From Clostridia bacterium (GTDB lineage: Bacteria > Bacillota > Clostridia > Monoglobales > Monoglobaceae): DNA of 64,000 nt. The stretch is taken from assembly GCA_017546165.1 (NCBI GenBank), contig JAFYXL010000025.1:82574-146573 (forward strand), given 5' to 3'. Position numbers and translations under genes: made by a program. Under the pieces are notes generated by a model. It had not been told where the DNA came from, ran no database searches, and saw only the letters and a list, made by a program, of their open reading frames with translations. Within the stretch, counting starts at the first letter, position 1. The number at the start of each line of letters is the position of its first letter. This document shows, piece after piece, positions 17,958 through 25,946 of the stretch.

Positions 17958-19538
17958 TTATTTTGCATATTCAACAGTTCTCATCTCACGGATAACATTA
18001 ACCTTAATCTGTCCGGGATACTCCATTGTGCTTTCAATCTTCTTGACAATATCCTTTGCAAGAAGAATTGTTTCATCATCATTTACTTTGTCAGGCTTAA
18101 CCATAATTCTTATCTCACGACCAGCCTGGATGGCAAATGACTTTTCAACTCCGTTGAAAGAATTTGCAATTTCTTCAAGTGCTTCAAGACGTTTAATGTA
18201 AGACTCAATATTCTCACGTCTTGCACCTGTACGAGCAGCTGAAATTGTGTCTGCTGCCTGAACAAGACAAGCTGCACAAGAATTTGGTTCAACATCGCCG
18301 TGATGAGCCATAATTGCGTGAACAACTTTGTCGTTTTCTTTATACTTTTTAGCGGCGTCTGCACCGATTGTAACGTGTGAACCCTCAACCTCGTGGTCAA
18401 TAGATTTACCAATATCGTGCAGCAAGCCTGCACGTTTTGCAAGTGCAACATCCTCGCCAAGTTCTGCTGCCATAAGGCCTGCTAAGTGAGAAACCTCAAT
18501 TGAATGCTTTAAAACGTTCTGGCCATAACTTGTACGGTACTTAAGACGTCCCAAAAGTTTGATAAGCTCAGGATGAAGCCCGTGAACACCTGTATCGAAT
18601 GTAGCCTGCTCACCTTCTTGCTTGATGATTGCTTCAACTTCTTTTCTTGATTTTTCAACCGTTTCTTCAATTCTGCCCGGATGGATACGTCCGTCAACAA
18701 TCAGCTTTTCAAGTGAAAGTCTTGCAATTTCACGTCTCACAGGGTCAAAGCTTGAAAGAATAACTGCCTCAGGTGTATCATCAATAATAAGGTCAACACC
18801 TGTAAGAGTCTCAATGGAGCGGATATTACGACCTTCACGGCCTATAATTCTACCCTTCATTTCATCGTTGGGAAGCTGAACAACTGAAACTGTAGTTTCT
18901 GCAACATGGTCAGCCGCACAACGTTGAATTGCACCTGTAATAATATTTCTCGCCTTGGTCTCCGCCTCTTCTTTCGCCTGGTCTTCAATGCTCTTCATAA
19001 GAACAGCTGCGTCGTGACGAGAATCGATTTCAACCTGTTTAAGAATAATATCTTTTGCCTCAGCAGCTGTGAGCTCAGCAACTTTTTCAAGCTGTGACAT
19101 CTGAAGTTTTTTAACCCTTTCAACTTCAGCCTTAAGCTCATCTACTTCAGCAATCTTTTCCTGAACCTGTTCTTCCTTTTTCTCAAGAACCTGTGTTTTT
19201 TTGTCAATCGCATCCTCTTTTTGCTGGATACGTCGTTCCTGACGTTGAAGTTCGTTTCGTCTTTCTTTTATTTCTTTATCGAGCTCATTGCGTTCTTTAT
19301 GTATTTCTTCTTTTGCTTCCAAAAGCTTTTCTTTTTTTGTATTTTCTGCATCTTTTACTGCTTTTGATTTTGCACTTTCAATAATTCTTTTTGCTTCTTC
19401 TTCAGCACTATTTATCTTCATTTCAGCAACCTTGCGACGGTATGAATAACCATATCTGAATGCCACAAACATACCAACAACTGCGACAATAATAATGCCT
19501 GCAAATAATGCCACTTGTAATCCGTCTATATCTAACAC
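17958..19538 (-). CDS. rny: Ribonuclease Y
   Basis: 526 aa. N-terminal membrane helix ([19 protein letters not shown]), a long Glu/Lys coiled coil to about residue 200, KH domain with [15 protein letters not shown], and HD domain with [17 protein letters not shown]. This is the full RNase Y plan: a membrane-bound endonuclease that initiates mRNA decay in Firmicutes. The start is uncertain: a GTG at 19538 overlaps the AGGAGG site, so initiation may occur a few codons later (for example GTG at residue 9). Confidence 0.93.
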   Translation of the reverse strand: MLDIDGLQVALFAGIIIVAVVGMFVAFRYGYSYRRKVAEMKINSAEEEAKRIIESAKSKAVKDAENTKKEKLLEAKEEIHKERNELDKEIKERRNELQRQERRIQQKEDAIDKKTQVLEKKEEQVQEKIAEVDELKAEVERVKKLQMSQLEKVAELTAAEAKDIILKQVEIDSRHDAAVLMKSIEDQAKEEAETKARNIITGAIQRCAADHVAETTVSVVQLPNDEMKGRIIGREGRNIRSIETLTGVDLIIDDTPEAVILSSFDPVRREIARLSLEKLIVDGRIHPGRIEETVEKSRKEVEAIIKQEGEQATFDTGVHGLHPELIKLLGRLKYRTSYGQNVLKHSIEVSHLAGLMAAELGEDVALAKRAGLLHDIGKSIDHEVEGSHVTIGADAAKKYKENDKVVHAIMAHHGDVEPNSCAACLVQAADTISAARTGARRENIESYIKRLEALEEIANSFNGVEKSFAIQAGREIRIMVKPDKVNDDETILLAKDIVKKIESTMEYPGQIKVNVIREMRTVEYAK

Positions 19539-19773
19539 CTCCTAATAATCTTATTTGACGATTAAATCATAGATTATAATAAACGCAGTTAACCATTTTG
19601 AAAACAAAAGTCTTCAAAATCCACTGGGTTACAGTCAAAAATTGGTTTATAACGTTTAAAATATCAATATAAATTTTGCAAAGAAATACATATTAAAGAA
19701 CTTTATATAAATCTGCTTAACGTATAATTTGATAAAAAATTATGTCTGCCTAGCAAGTCTATATACAATATTA

Positions 19774-19802
19774 ATTTTAATAAATTTATGTCAATTTGTC
19801 AA
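19774..19802 (-). promoter_or_regulatory. Sigma-A-type promoter for rny
   Basis: On the minus strand TTGACA (19802-19797), a 17-nt spacer and TAAAAT (19779-19774). A second TTGACA 8 nt downstream gives an alternative pairing with TATTGT. The strand and position fit rny. Confidence 0.6.
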
Positions 19803-19872
19803 GCATTTTTTGAACATTTTTGTGCATTTTGCAAAAATCAACAAACTACCCAAAACATAATTTTTAAAGAAA

Positions 19873-19909
19873 AACCGATGCAGTTATTTAAAAAATAACC
19901 ACACCGGTT
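19873..19909 (-). terminator. Terminator after rqcP
   Basis: Arms 19873-19888 and 19894-19909 form a 16-bp stem on the minus-strand RNA when G-U pairs are allowed, followed by TTTTTCTTT. On the plus strand the G-U positions become A-C mismatches, so it is directional. It lies 54 nt past the rqcP stop. Confidence 0.75.
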
Positions 19910-19963
19910 CTTACATTACTTTTTGGGCTTAAATCCTCAAAAATCATAAAAGATTGATTTCGG

Positions 19964-20206
19964 TCAAGGTAAAACCTCATATAATGTTGAGGCCTCACTT
20001 TTTCCAACTTGCTCCCGCACCTCAGTAACTTTTATTTTAAGTGTACGACTACCGAATTGAATTTCCATCTCATCACCAACTTTTACGTCATATGACGCCT
20101 TTACCACCTTGCCGTTAACAGAAATCCTGCCACCATCACAAGCCTCGTTGGCAACCGTGCGCCTTTTTATCAGTCTTGAAACCTTAAGATACTTATCTAT
20201 TCGCAT
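19964..20206 (-). CDS. rqcP: S4-domain RNA-binding protein RqcP (YabO/Hsp15 family)
   Basis: 80 aa from ATG 20206 (GGAG 8 nt upstream). A single S4 domain: MRIDKYLKVSRLIKRRTVAN, GGRISVNGKVVKASYDVKVGDE. In Bacillus this protein helps RqcH add Ala tails to stalled nascent chains on the 50S subunit. It follows mazG by 15 nt; in Bacillus yabO also lies directly after mazG (yabN), so gene order supports the assignment. Confidence 0.88.
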   Translation of the reverse strand: MRIDKYLKVSRLIKRRTVANEACDGGRISVNGKVVKASYDVKVGDEMEIQFGSRTLKIKVTEVREQVGKSEASTLYEVLP

Positions 20207-20221
20207 AAATTTCACTCCAAT

Positions 20222-20911
20222 TTATTCTTCGTGTTTCGCAAATTCCTGAATGAAGCCTTTTATATGTTTGTTAAGGGCTGTTTCAGCATCTACTCCTGAT
20301 ACTTTTGCAACCGAAACAAGTTCAAACAGCATTTTACCGATATATTTTTCAGCCACTTCTTTGTCTTCATTACTGGTTAATATACTTATCATATTTGAGA
20401 TACTTTCCGCAGCCACAATGGGCTCATTGAAAACATATCCGCTTTTTTCAGCTTTGCCCTGGATTTTTTCAGCCCGCATAAGTGCAGGCAAACCCTTTGA
20501 TACGCCATCCATATCCTGACTAACAGACTTCTGGCCCCTCTCCTGCATCTTTATTTTGCTCCAGTTTTCAAGCACCTCATCACTATTCTTTACATCTACA
20601 TCAGAAAATACGTGTGGGTGCCTTTTTATAAGCTTTGAACAAACAGCGGTGGTAACATCATCAATATCATATTCACCACATTCTTTGCCGATTTGCGCGT
20701 GAAAAACTACTTGCAAAAGCAAATCGCCACTTTCGTCAGCCATTTTGTCGGTTTCGCCATTTTCCAACGCTTCAATTAATTCATATCCCTCTTCGATAAT
20801 ATTATGTTTTATGCTATCGTGAGTCTGTTCCATATCCCAGGGACATCCACCCTCGCCACGCAATTTTTCAACTATTTCAAGTAAATCCTCAAAAGTATAT
20901 TTCTTATCCAT
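20222..20911 (-). CDS. mazG: Nucleoside triphosphate pyrophosphohydrolase MazG
   Basis: 229 aa from ATG 20911 (GAGGAGGAG 8 nt upstream). N-terminal MazG motifs are GGCPWDMEQTHDSIKHNI, EEGYELIEALE and DESGDLLLQVVFHA, with the Mg-binding EExxE and ExxD acids. A second, degenerate repeat follows (LPALMRAEKIQGKAEKSGY). It hydrolyses NTPs and dNTPs to monophosphates, cleaning up aberrant nucleotides. Unlike the Bacillus protein it has no fused methyltransferase domain. It sits 26 nt after a lipid flippase gene. Confidence 0.92.
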   Translation of the reverse strand: MDKKYTFEDLLEIVEKLRGEGGCPWDMEQTHDSIKHNIIEEGYELIEALENGETDKMADESGDLLLQVVFHAQIGKECGEYDIDDVTTAVCSKLIKRHPHVFSDVDVKNSDEVLENWSKIKMQERGQKSVSQDMDGVSKGLPALMRAEKIQGKAEKSGYVFNEPIVAAESISNMISILTSNEDKEVAEKYIGKMLFELVSVAKVSGVDAETALNKHIKGFIQEFAKHEE

Positions 20912-20937
20912 ACTGTTTCTCCTCCTCGGTACCAAAC

Positions 20938-22668
20938 TTAAAGAAGTCTATATTTTGTCATAATCGCAGCAACTTTTTCACCTTTAGGCAAATTAAGTAC
21001 ATCTTCTTTTTTTACTCCCTTGACAATTATAAGTCCTGCAAGGTATGCAATCACACCTACACCTATTGCTCCAAGCGTAACAACTCTCGACTCAGGCATA
21101 ACTTTACCAAGCGCATTATATACAATCAGTACAACCGCACCCATAATAACAGACGCCATAAGTGGCTTAAACACCATATAATTGAAGCTCAGCTTTATCT
21201 TTAACATACTTATGATATATATTATATTCAGCGTTGCAATAATTCCATAACAAACAGTGGTTGCAATTGGCGCCGCATCAATTCCCCATACAGGGATTAG
21301 AATATAATTCATAAAAACCTTTACCACTCCGCCAATCAGCATATTTACAACAGGTATATAAACTTTTCCATAAGCCTGAAGTACTGCATTGCTTACCGAC
21401 ACAAGCGCTACAAACGCAACTGCTCCTGCCAGCTTCTGAAGCAGATAGCTTGCGTTGGCATCGCTGTATAATACCTTTAATATAGGCTCGGACAATACAA
21501 AAAAACCCATAGCACAAGGCAGCGCAAAAAGCATTGTAATCCTTAATACGCTGGCGGTTATTGAATGTGCTTCTGTTGACTTTTTCTCGGCAAGTGCCGT
21601 TGATATAGCCGGTACAATACTCATACTGAGGGCCACCACAATAGTGAGCGGCAAGTTAAACATCGTCTGTGCCTGACCTGTGTACATTCCATATAAAGAA
21701 TTTGCTTTTTTCTGCAAAAGAACAAACCCTTCCCAGCCTTCCTCCATAGCAGAAGCAGCAAATTCAGTACCTGCCGCAAAAATGTGTGAATAGTTATCAA
21801 ATACGTCCGGGTTTATTACAAGCCTGTTCATAATAGTAGCAAGATCCACAAGACTTGTAAGACTTGAAACCGATGCGCCGATTGTTATCGGAATTGCAAT
21901 AAGAACAAGATTTTTCATAATGTTCCGCCTGCTTCGTATAGGCTTGCCCGGAATTGGCTTGGACTTCTTCTCTTTGCAACCATATATAACCATCATAAGT
22001 ATAAGTGCAAGGAATGTGCCGGCCGTTACGCCAAAAATTGCACCTGTAGCAGAGTATATAGTCTTTGTATGTGTTGAAGCAATTTCTTTTGATAAAAAGT
22101 CAAAATCTGTACTTAATGCCGTATTTACAGTCATACTTACAAAAACAAATGCAGCAACTAGACCCAAAAGCAATTTTGTTGATGACTCAATCACCTCGGA
22201 GGCAGCCGTGGGATACATATTCTGTTTGCCTTGAAAATACCCTCTGTATGCTGACACGAGTGATACAAAAAACACCGCCGGAGCAATAACCCTGATACCC
22301 ATTTCCGAATCCGGATTTCCCAAAAGTGCAGCAAGCTCACCTGCAAAAGCATAAAGAACAACACTTCCAACAAGGCCTATAAGTCCAAGCAGTATTATTG
22401 CTGTTTCAAAAACGCGCCTTGCATCATAGCGGTCATCTTTTGCAATGCTTTCGGCAACCATTTTTGATACAGCAATAGGGAAACCCGCCGTTGCAATTAT
22501 AAACATAAATGTATAAATCTGATACGCAACATTAAAAATTCCATTTCCCTCTTTGCCTATAAGTTCATAAAGGGGAACTTTAAAGAATGCACCAATTATC
22601 TTCACCAAAAAATTAGCTAAAGCAAGTATCAATGCACCTTTGATAAATTTACTTCCCTTGTCCTTCAA
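20938..22668 (-). CDS. SpoVB/MurJ-like MOP-family lipid flippase
   Basis: 576 aa starting at a TTG (22668) 8 nt after AGGGGGA; an upstream TTG lies before this site. About 14 membrane helices across the whole length, with the N-terminal LILALANFLVKIIGAFFKVPLYELIGKEGNGIFNVAYQIY signature split over the first two helices. SpoVB- and YtgP-type proteins move lipid-linked cell-wall or polysaccharide precursors outward; SpoVB acts in spore cortex formation. The gene is followed by mazG and rqcP, the same order as spoVT-yabM-yabN-yabO in Bacillus, so a YabM-like role is equally possible. Confidence 0.85.
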   Translation of the reverse strand: MKDKGSKFIKGALILALANFLVKIIGAFFKVPLYELIGKEGNGIFNVAYQIYTFMFIIATAGFPIAVSKMVAESIAKDDRYDARRVFETAIILLGLIGLVGSVVLYAFAGELAALLGNPDSEMGIRVIAPAVFFVSLVSAYRGYFQGKQNMYPTAASEVIESSTKLLLGLVAAFVFVSMTVNTALSTDFDFLSKEIASTHTKTIYSATGAIFGVTAGTFLALILMMVIYGCKEKKSKPIPGKPIRSRRNIMKNLVLIAIPITIGASVSSLTSLVDLATIMNRLVINPDVFDNYSHIFAAGTEFAASAMEEGWEGFVLLQKKANSLYGMYTGQAQTMFNLPLTIVVALSMSIVPAISTALAEKKSTEAHSITASVLRITMLFALPCAMGFFVLSEPILKVLYSDANASYLLQKLAGAVAFVALVSVSNAVLQAYGKVYIPVVNMLIGGVVKVFMNYILIPVWGIDAAPIATTVCYGIIATLNIIYIISMLKIKLSFNYMVFKPLMASVIMGAVVLIVYNALGKVMPESRVVTLGAIGVGVIAYLAGLIIVKGVKKEDVLNLPKGEKVAAIMTKYRLL

Positions 22669-23044
22669 AAAAAATCCCCCTATCTGCAAATTTTCATCCT
22701 ATCTATATTTATACCACAAACTGTGGATTTATTCTGCTATTCTGCTTTAAAATAGTCATTCAAACAATACTTAGAATACTACAAAACTTGGAAATCGTCA
22801 AGTTGCAAAGTTATCTATCTCATCAACCACTATCTTTTATCACCATTTTGAATATCAATAGAACACATTTTTGTGTTTACATAATATTTTATTTTTTTCA
22901 CATAATTCTTTATTTTTCCTGCTATTACAACAAATTATGTCAATATATCATATGTCGAAAATTGTCGATACTATAAATAACAAATTTTCAAAAAGTACTA
23001 TAAAATGATTTATACTACTTAATTAACTTAGGAGGTACATTTTT
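22669..23044. other. 376-nt intergenic region between divergent genes
   Basis: Very AT-rich. It separates the minus-strand flippase from the plus-strand DUF6514-like gene, so both promoters should be here, but I find no convincing -35/-10 pair. A strong AGGAGG ends the region at 23030-23035 upstream of the plus gene. A 62-codon open frame at 22788-22976 has no ribosome site and is not called. Confidence 0.5.
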
Positions 23045-23302
23045 ATGCACAAAGACAATAACTTCCAGGCAATCACGTCTGCTAACGGTATAAATTATTA
23101 TATCGTCAAAAGCGATGATTCCAATACCAATCGTCCGTACGGAATCAAAGCCACATTATGTGACGATGATACAGATTGTTCCACGGTAGAAAACCTGTTT
23201 TTCACAGAGGCCGAAGCCGAAAAATACTGCAAATGGCTTGCTGAAAACGAAGTCTATCCTATATCTCTTTATGAAGTTCTGGCAAATATCTATATCCTCT
23301 AA
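23045..23302 (+). CDS. Small protein, probably DUF6514 family
   Basis: 85 aa with AGGAGG 9 nt before the ATG. The sequence has YGIKATLCDDDTDCSTVENL, FFTEAEAEKYCKWLAENEV and a final YPISLYEVLANIYIL. The pattern of a strand-rich N-terminus followed by a helix and an 'N-x-V-x-P-x-x-L' tail is what I recall of DUF6514, a short clostridial family of unknown function. It has its own likely terminator/dyad at 23326-23372. No function can be given. Confidence 0.6.
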   Translation: MHKDNNFQAITSANGINYYIVKSDDSNTNRPYGIKATLCDDDTDCSTVENLFFTEAEAEKYCKWLAENEVYPISLYEVLANIYIL

Positions 23303-23325
23303 ATTCATCTTCATATTATTGATCT

Positions 23326-23372
23326 AAATGCACTTGTCCCACCCACACTTTAAGGGTTTGACAAGTGTATTT
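23326..23372 (+). repeat. Inverted repeat overlapping the -35 of the DtxR-like gene promoter
   Basis: Arms AAATGCACTTGTC (23326-23338) and GACAAGTGTATTT (23360-23372) pair over 13 positions with one G-U. The right arm contains most of the -35 TTGACA (23358-23363) and is followed by a U-rich stretch, so it could terminate the upstream small gene or serve as an operator for the regulator's own promoter. Confidence 0.65.
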
Positions 23373-23386
23373 TATTTTGCTATAAT
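23358..23386 (+). promoter_or_regulatory. Consensus sigma-A promoter for the DtxR-like regulator
   Basis: TTGACA (23358-23363), exactly 17 nt, TATAAT (23381-23386), a perfect consensus 53 nt upstream of the ATG at 23439. Confidence 0.9.
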
Positions 23387-23438
23387 AAACATATATTTAT
23401 AAAGATATTATTTATAATAATAGATTTGAGGTAATATA

Positions 23439-23849
23439 ATGAAGACAAATGAATCTGTTGAAAACTATCTGGAAACCATACTTACCCTTTATCACAAAAA
23501 CGGTCACGTCCGCAGTATAGACATCGCACACGAACTTTCATTCTCCAAGCCCAGTGTATCTGTTGCTATGAAAAATTTGCGTGAAAAAAACTACATAAAT
23601 ATAGACGAAGGCGGAAACATCACACTTACAAAGGAAGGACTCCAAATCGCCGAAGGGATATATGAACGGCATCAGATTATTGCAACAGCACTTATGGCTC
23701 TGGGTGTTGATGAAAAAACTGCTTTTGAAGACAGTTGCAAAATTGAACACGTTATAAGTGAAAATAGCTTTGAAAAAATAAAGGAACATTTAAAAAAATA
23801 TAACTCTCCCCGCTCGCGTTCAGGCGATATTGATGTTGTTCTTCTATAA
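23439..23849 (+). CDS. DtxR/MntR-family metal-dependent transcriptional repressor
   Basis: 136 aa. Winged helix over residues 1-70 (VRSIDIAHELSFSKPSVSVAMKNL as recognition region) and a helical dimerisation/metal domain; no SH3-like C-terminal domain, so it has MntR-like size. However, the metal site reads C-K-I-E-H, where MntR has a Glu in the first place and DtxR/IdeR have Cys. This points to Fe(II) rather than Mn(II) sensing (inference). The Met or Asp ligand near residue 9 is Asn. No metal transporter lies nearby, so targets are unknown. AAGAGG-like site is weak (GAGGT at 23428). Confidence 0.85.
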   Translation: MKTNESVENYLETILTLYHKNGHVRSIDIAHELSFSKPSVSVAMKNLREKNYINIDEGGNITLTKEGLQIAEGIYERHQIIATALMALGVDEKTAFEDSCKIEHVISENSFEKIKEHLKKYNSPRSRSGDIDVVLL

Positions 23850-23879
23850 CAAATTACCTTTTTAAAAACCAGTAAATCA

Positions 23880-23914
23880 AAAAGACATTTTTCGTATTCG
23901 AAAAATGTCTTTTC
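23880..23914 (+). terminator. Terminator after the DtxR-like gene
   Basis: Perfect 15-bp stem AAAAGACATTTTTCG (23880-23894) / CGAAAAATGTCTTTT (23899-23913), loop TATT, ending in T4. Confidence 0.85.
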
Positions 23915-23939
23915 ATATATCGCAAGGCAAACTTCATCA

Positions 23940-23970
23940 AAAAAAGCACTTCCGAATAAGTGCTTTTTTC
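23940..23970 (+). terminator. Hairpin with T run, left flank of the TATCGA element
   Basis: Arms AAAAAAGCACTT (23940-23951) and AAGTGCTTTTTT (23958-23969). Terminator-like in both directions. With the mirror hairpin at 24181-24212 it brackets the TATCGA-rich element. Confidence 0.6.
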
Positions 23971-24005
23971 TGGGAAAGCCGAACCATAGAGATATTTATT
24001 TTCTG

Positions 24006-24178
24006 TCGATATGCAAACTTCGTTCGCTCGATATTTTTGTTTTCACAAAATCGATATGTTTTCTCTTCGCTCAAACTCGATATGCTATAAATCTCGTTGC
24101 GTTAGCGACATATCGAGTGCGCAGCACATATCGAATCATTTATGACATATCGAAAATCGCGCAAGAGATTTATATCGA
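24006..24178. repeat. TATCGA hairpin comb (MITE-like or structured-RNA element)
   Basis: Four TCGATATG-type motifs in the left half (24006, 24028, 24051, 24077) are answered by four CATATCGA-type motifs in the right half (24109, 24127, 24146, 24171), so the whole segment is a large interrupted palindrome. Between the motifs lie short self-complementary bits such as GTGCGCAGCAC and TCATTTATGA, which would form small side hairpins. It has no open frame. It lies between two terminator-like hairpins next to tRNA-Leu. Composition suggests a mobile or repeated non-coding element; identity unknown. Confidence 0.7.
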
Positions 24179-24180
24179 TG

Positions 24181-24212
24181 AAAAAGCGACTTGTCGAAAC
24201 AAGTCGCTTTTT
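24181..24212 (-). terminator. Terminator of tRNA-Leu(CAA)
   Basis: Arms AAAAAGCGACTTGT (24181-24194) and ACAAGTCGCTTTTT (24199-24212), loop of 4, directly after the tRNA 3' end on the minus strand and ending in T5. It also forms the right edge of the TATCGA element. Confidence 0.8.
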
Positions 24213-24213
24213 C

Positions 24214-24300
24214 TGGTGCCGGTGATCGGGGTCGAACCGATACGGTATCACTACCACAGGATTTTGAGTCCAGCGCGTCTGCCAATTCCACCACACCGGC
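24214..24300 (-). tRNA. tRNA-Leu (anticodon CAA)
   Basis: 87 nt with encoded CCA. Acceptor stem GCCGGTG/CACCGGC, D-arm GTGGAATTGGCAGAC, anticodon loop CTCAAAA giving CAA (reads UUG), long variable arm of class II tRNA, T-arm CGGTTCGACCCCG. The anticodon stem appears to have one mismatched pair (CTGGA against TCCTG). Own promoter and terminator flank it. Confidence 0.92.
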
Positions 24301-24318
24301 ATATATCTACCGCAGATT

Positions 24319-24347
24319 ATTGTAACATATAAAATGAATTATTGCAA
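24319..24347 (-). promoter_or_regulatory. Promoter of tRNA-Leu(CAA)
   Basis: Minus strand TTGCAA (24347-24342), 17-nt spacer, TACAAT (24324-24319), about 18 nt before the tRNA 5' end. Confidence 0.75.
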
Positions 24348-24385
24348 GAGTTTTTTTAAAAAAATTGAATTAATTAATCAAATTT

Positions 24386-24418
24386 AAAAGGGACAAACAT
24401 TTGCTGTCCGTCCCCTTT
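24386..24418 (-). terminator. Probable terminator of the nucleotidyltransferase gene
   Basis: GGACA (24391-24395) pairs with TGTCC (24405-24409); flanking AAAGGG/CCCTTT extends the stem with a bulge. The T run after it on the minus strand is short (CTTTTAAATTT), so strength is doubtful. Confidence 0.5.
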
Positions 24419-24422
24419 GATT

Positions 24423-25271
24423 TTACAAATTAATATAGCATCCTTTTGCTATCTTTTCTTTCATTGCATCCACTACCAAGGCTTTATCTTCCTTATATGT
24501 AACACCGTACCACTTTTCATTGGTTTTCAGAACCTTTACCCTAGCATTTTCTGTTTTTATCATGTTGTCAATAACAAACGGAATAAAAAACTCATCCTTA
24601 AGCGGATTTTGCATTTTTTTAAGAAAATCTATGAAATCCTTTTCAAGATAATCAAACATATCAGGCTGAAGTCCCCACATATTCATTGATACAGTAGTAT
24701 CAAGAGGTATTCCTGAGTTTTTGTCAATAGAAGTGTGCTCACAAATTCCGTTTAATACTCCGTCCTTCTCCTCGCAGACCCCTCTGGCAACAGTGCCGTT
24801 TTCGGTCAATGTATTGCCAAGTTTAAAGCCTACCATACACATACCATCATCGTTTTCAAGATAATCATTTATTATTTTAAAAGATTCCTGTCCATAATAA
24901 TCATCAGCGTTGATAATCGCAAACGGCGTCTTAACAACATTTCTGGTACAATAAATCGCATGGCCTGTACCCCATGGTTTTGCTCGGTCTGTCGGCGCCT
25001 TGAAATTTTCAGGAAGTTCATCCATATCCTGAAAAACAAACTCACAATCAACCATTTTTTCGATGCGCTGTTTTGTGATTTTTCTAAAATCCTCTTCAAT
25101 ATCACGGCGTATAATAAAAACAACTTTATTAAAGCCGGCCTTCACGGCATCGTAAACAGAAAAGTCCAAAATAACCTCACCGTTAGGACCAATAGGCTCA
25201 ATCTGTTTAAGCCCCCCAAAACGGCTGCCCATACCGGCTGCCATAACTACCAACGTAGTATCTTTGCTCAC
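24423..25271 (-). CDS. Sugar-phosphate nucleotidyltransferase
   Basis: 282 aa from GTG 25271, with GGAGGG 6 nt upstream. N-terminal nucleotide-binding motif LVVMAAGMGSRFGGLKQIEPIG and metal-binding Asp in AIINADDYYG (~115) define the NTP_transferase fold. WGTGHAIYC and TTVSMNMWGLQP are also seen. Related enzymes join a sugar 1-phosphate and an NTP (UDP- or ADP-sugar synthesis). It is not the classical GalU, so the sugar is left open. Monocistronic, with its own promoter and terminator. Confidence 0.85.
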   Translation of the reverse strand: MSKDTTLVVMAAGMGSRFGGLKQIEPIGPNGEVILDFSVYDAVKAGFNKVVFIIRRDIEEDFRKITKQRIEKMVDCEFVFQDMDELPENFKAPTDRAKPWGTGHAIYCTRNVVKTPFAIINADDYYGQESFKIINDYLENDDGMCMVGFKLGNTLTENGTVARGVCEEKDGVLNGICEHTSIDKNSGIPLDTTVSMNMWGLQPDMFDYLEKDFIDFLKKMQNPLKDEFFIPFVIDNMIKTENARVKVLKTNEKWYGVTYKEDKALVVDAMKEKIAKGCYINL

Positions 25272-25370
25272 ATTTAACCCTCCAATTTAAATCATTATCA
25301 AAATTTTTGGTTTCTTCCATGACAATGACAGTTCGCTGTCAAATATTTTACGCTAAAATATACTTATTAT

Positions 25371-25399
25371 ATAATACAACTTACTTTTGACATTGTCAA
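25371..25399 (-). promoter_or_regulatory. Promoter of the nucleotidyltransferase gene
   Basis: Minus strand TTGACA (25399-25394), 17-nt spacer, TATTAT (25376-25371). Confidence 0.75.
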
Positions 25400-25496
25400 G
25401 TATTCATTAATATCCCTATTTTACTATTAAAAAAGGCCTCTCTTTGCCCAGAATTGTAGTTTTTAGATATTTTTTTATTTTTTTTCTAAAAAATGC

Positions 25497-25525
25497 TTGC
25501 AAAAGCAAAAGTATTCTGCTATAAT
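25497..25525 (+). promoter_or_regulatory. Promoter of rpmB
   Basis: TTGCAA (25497-25502), 17-nt spacer, TATAAT (25520-25525), 55 nt before the rpmB ATG. Confidence 0.8.
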
Positions 25526-25580
25526 GGTTTGAGTTGAATTAAATTGATTTATTTTGATTGTATTTAGGAGGTGTATAGAT

Positions 25581-25769
25581 ATGGCAAAATGCGAAGTTTG
25601 CGGCAAGGAAATGAAGTTTGGAATTAAAGTTTCCCATTCACACCGTCGTTCTAATAGAACTTGGAAGCCCAATATCAGAAGAGTTAGGGCCGTTGTTGAC
25701 GGAACTCCAAAGAGAGTTTATGTATGTTCAAGATGCTTGAGATCAGGAAAAGTTCAGAGAGCTGTCTAA
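25581..25769 (+). CDS. rpmB: 50S ribosomal protein L28
   Basis: 62 aa from the ATG at 25581, preceded by AGGAGG. Begins MAKCEVCGKEMKFGIKVSHS and ends YVCSRCLRSGKVQRAV; the two CxxC pairs show the zinc-binding form of L28. Monocistronic with strong promoter and terminator. The convergent spoVM downstream reproduces the spoVM-rpmB neighbourhood of Bacillus. Confidence 0.97.
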   Translation: MAKCEVCGKEMKFGIKVSHSHRRSNRTWKPNIRRVRAVVDGTPKRVYVCSRCLRSGKVQRAV

Positions 25770-25778
25770 TTGACAACT

Positions 25779-25815
25779 AAGAGCCACAAGTGCAAACGCA
25801 CTTATGGCTCTTTTA
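25779..25815 (+). terminator. Terminator of rpmB
   Basis: Arms GAGCCACAAGTGC (25781-25793) and GCACTTATGGCTC (25798-25810) with one mismatch, AAAC-type loop, then TTTTATTTT. Confidence 0.88.
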
Positions 25816-25850
25816 TTTTGTGGAATTTCCCTCTTTATTATGTATTTATA

Positions 25851-25931
25851 TTAACTCTCGTCTTTTATCTTAAATATGCTTTTTAAAATTCCCCTCAAAA
25901 ATTTGGGAGCTTTTACAACTACTATTTTCAT
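25851..25931 (-). CDS. spoVM: Stage V sporulation protein M (26 aa)
   Basis: A 26-codon gene: M-K-I-V-V-V-K-A-P-K-F-L-R-G-I-L then KSIFKIKDES. It matches SpoVM, the 26-residue amphipathic helix that recognises the positively curved forespore membrane and anchors the SpoIVA coat base; Pro9, Lys/Phe and the central Gly are kept. AAGGGG sits 7 nt before the ATG. It lies beside rpmB, as in Bacillus subtilis, which independently supports the call. It is the clearest sporulation marker in the window and is easily missed because of its size. Confidence 0.9.
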   Translation of the reverse strand: MKIVVVKAPKFLRGILKSIFKIKDES

Positions 25932-25946
25932 ATTAATCCCCTTTCT

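Larger units (their letters stand above)
19539..19963. other. 425-nt intergenic region upstream of rny
   Basis: AT-rich, no credible open frame on either strand. It holds the terminator of the rqcP operon at its right end (19873-19909), a good minus-strand promoter for rny (19774-19802) and then roughly 230 nt of untranslated leader. A long leader is notable for rny, but I see no recognisable riboswitch in it. Confidence 0.6.
25272..25580. other. 309-nt divergent intergenic region
   Basis: Holds a minus promoter for the nucleotidyltransferase (25371-25399) and a plus promoter for rpmB (25497-25525), both close to consensus. A short inverted repeat (GACAGTTCGCTGTC, 25327-25340) lies in the nucleotidyltransferase leader. 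Nothing else seen. Confidence 0.6.

Noticed and set aside
22788..22976. 62-codon plus-strand open frame upstream of the DUF6514-like gene
   Set aside because: No ribosome site, extreme AT composition, no recognisable sequence pattern.
24006..24178. TATCGA repeats considered as a CRISPR array
   Set aside because: Motifs are only ~8 bp, irregularly spaced (18-32 nt) and change orientation midway; there are no uniform spacers or cas genes.
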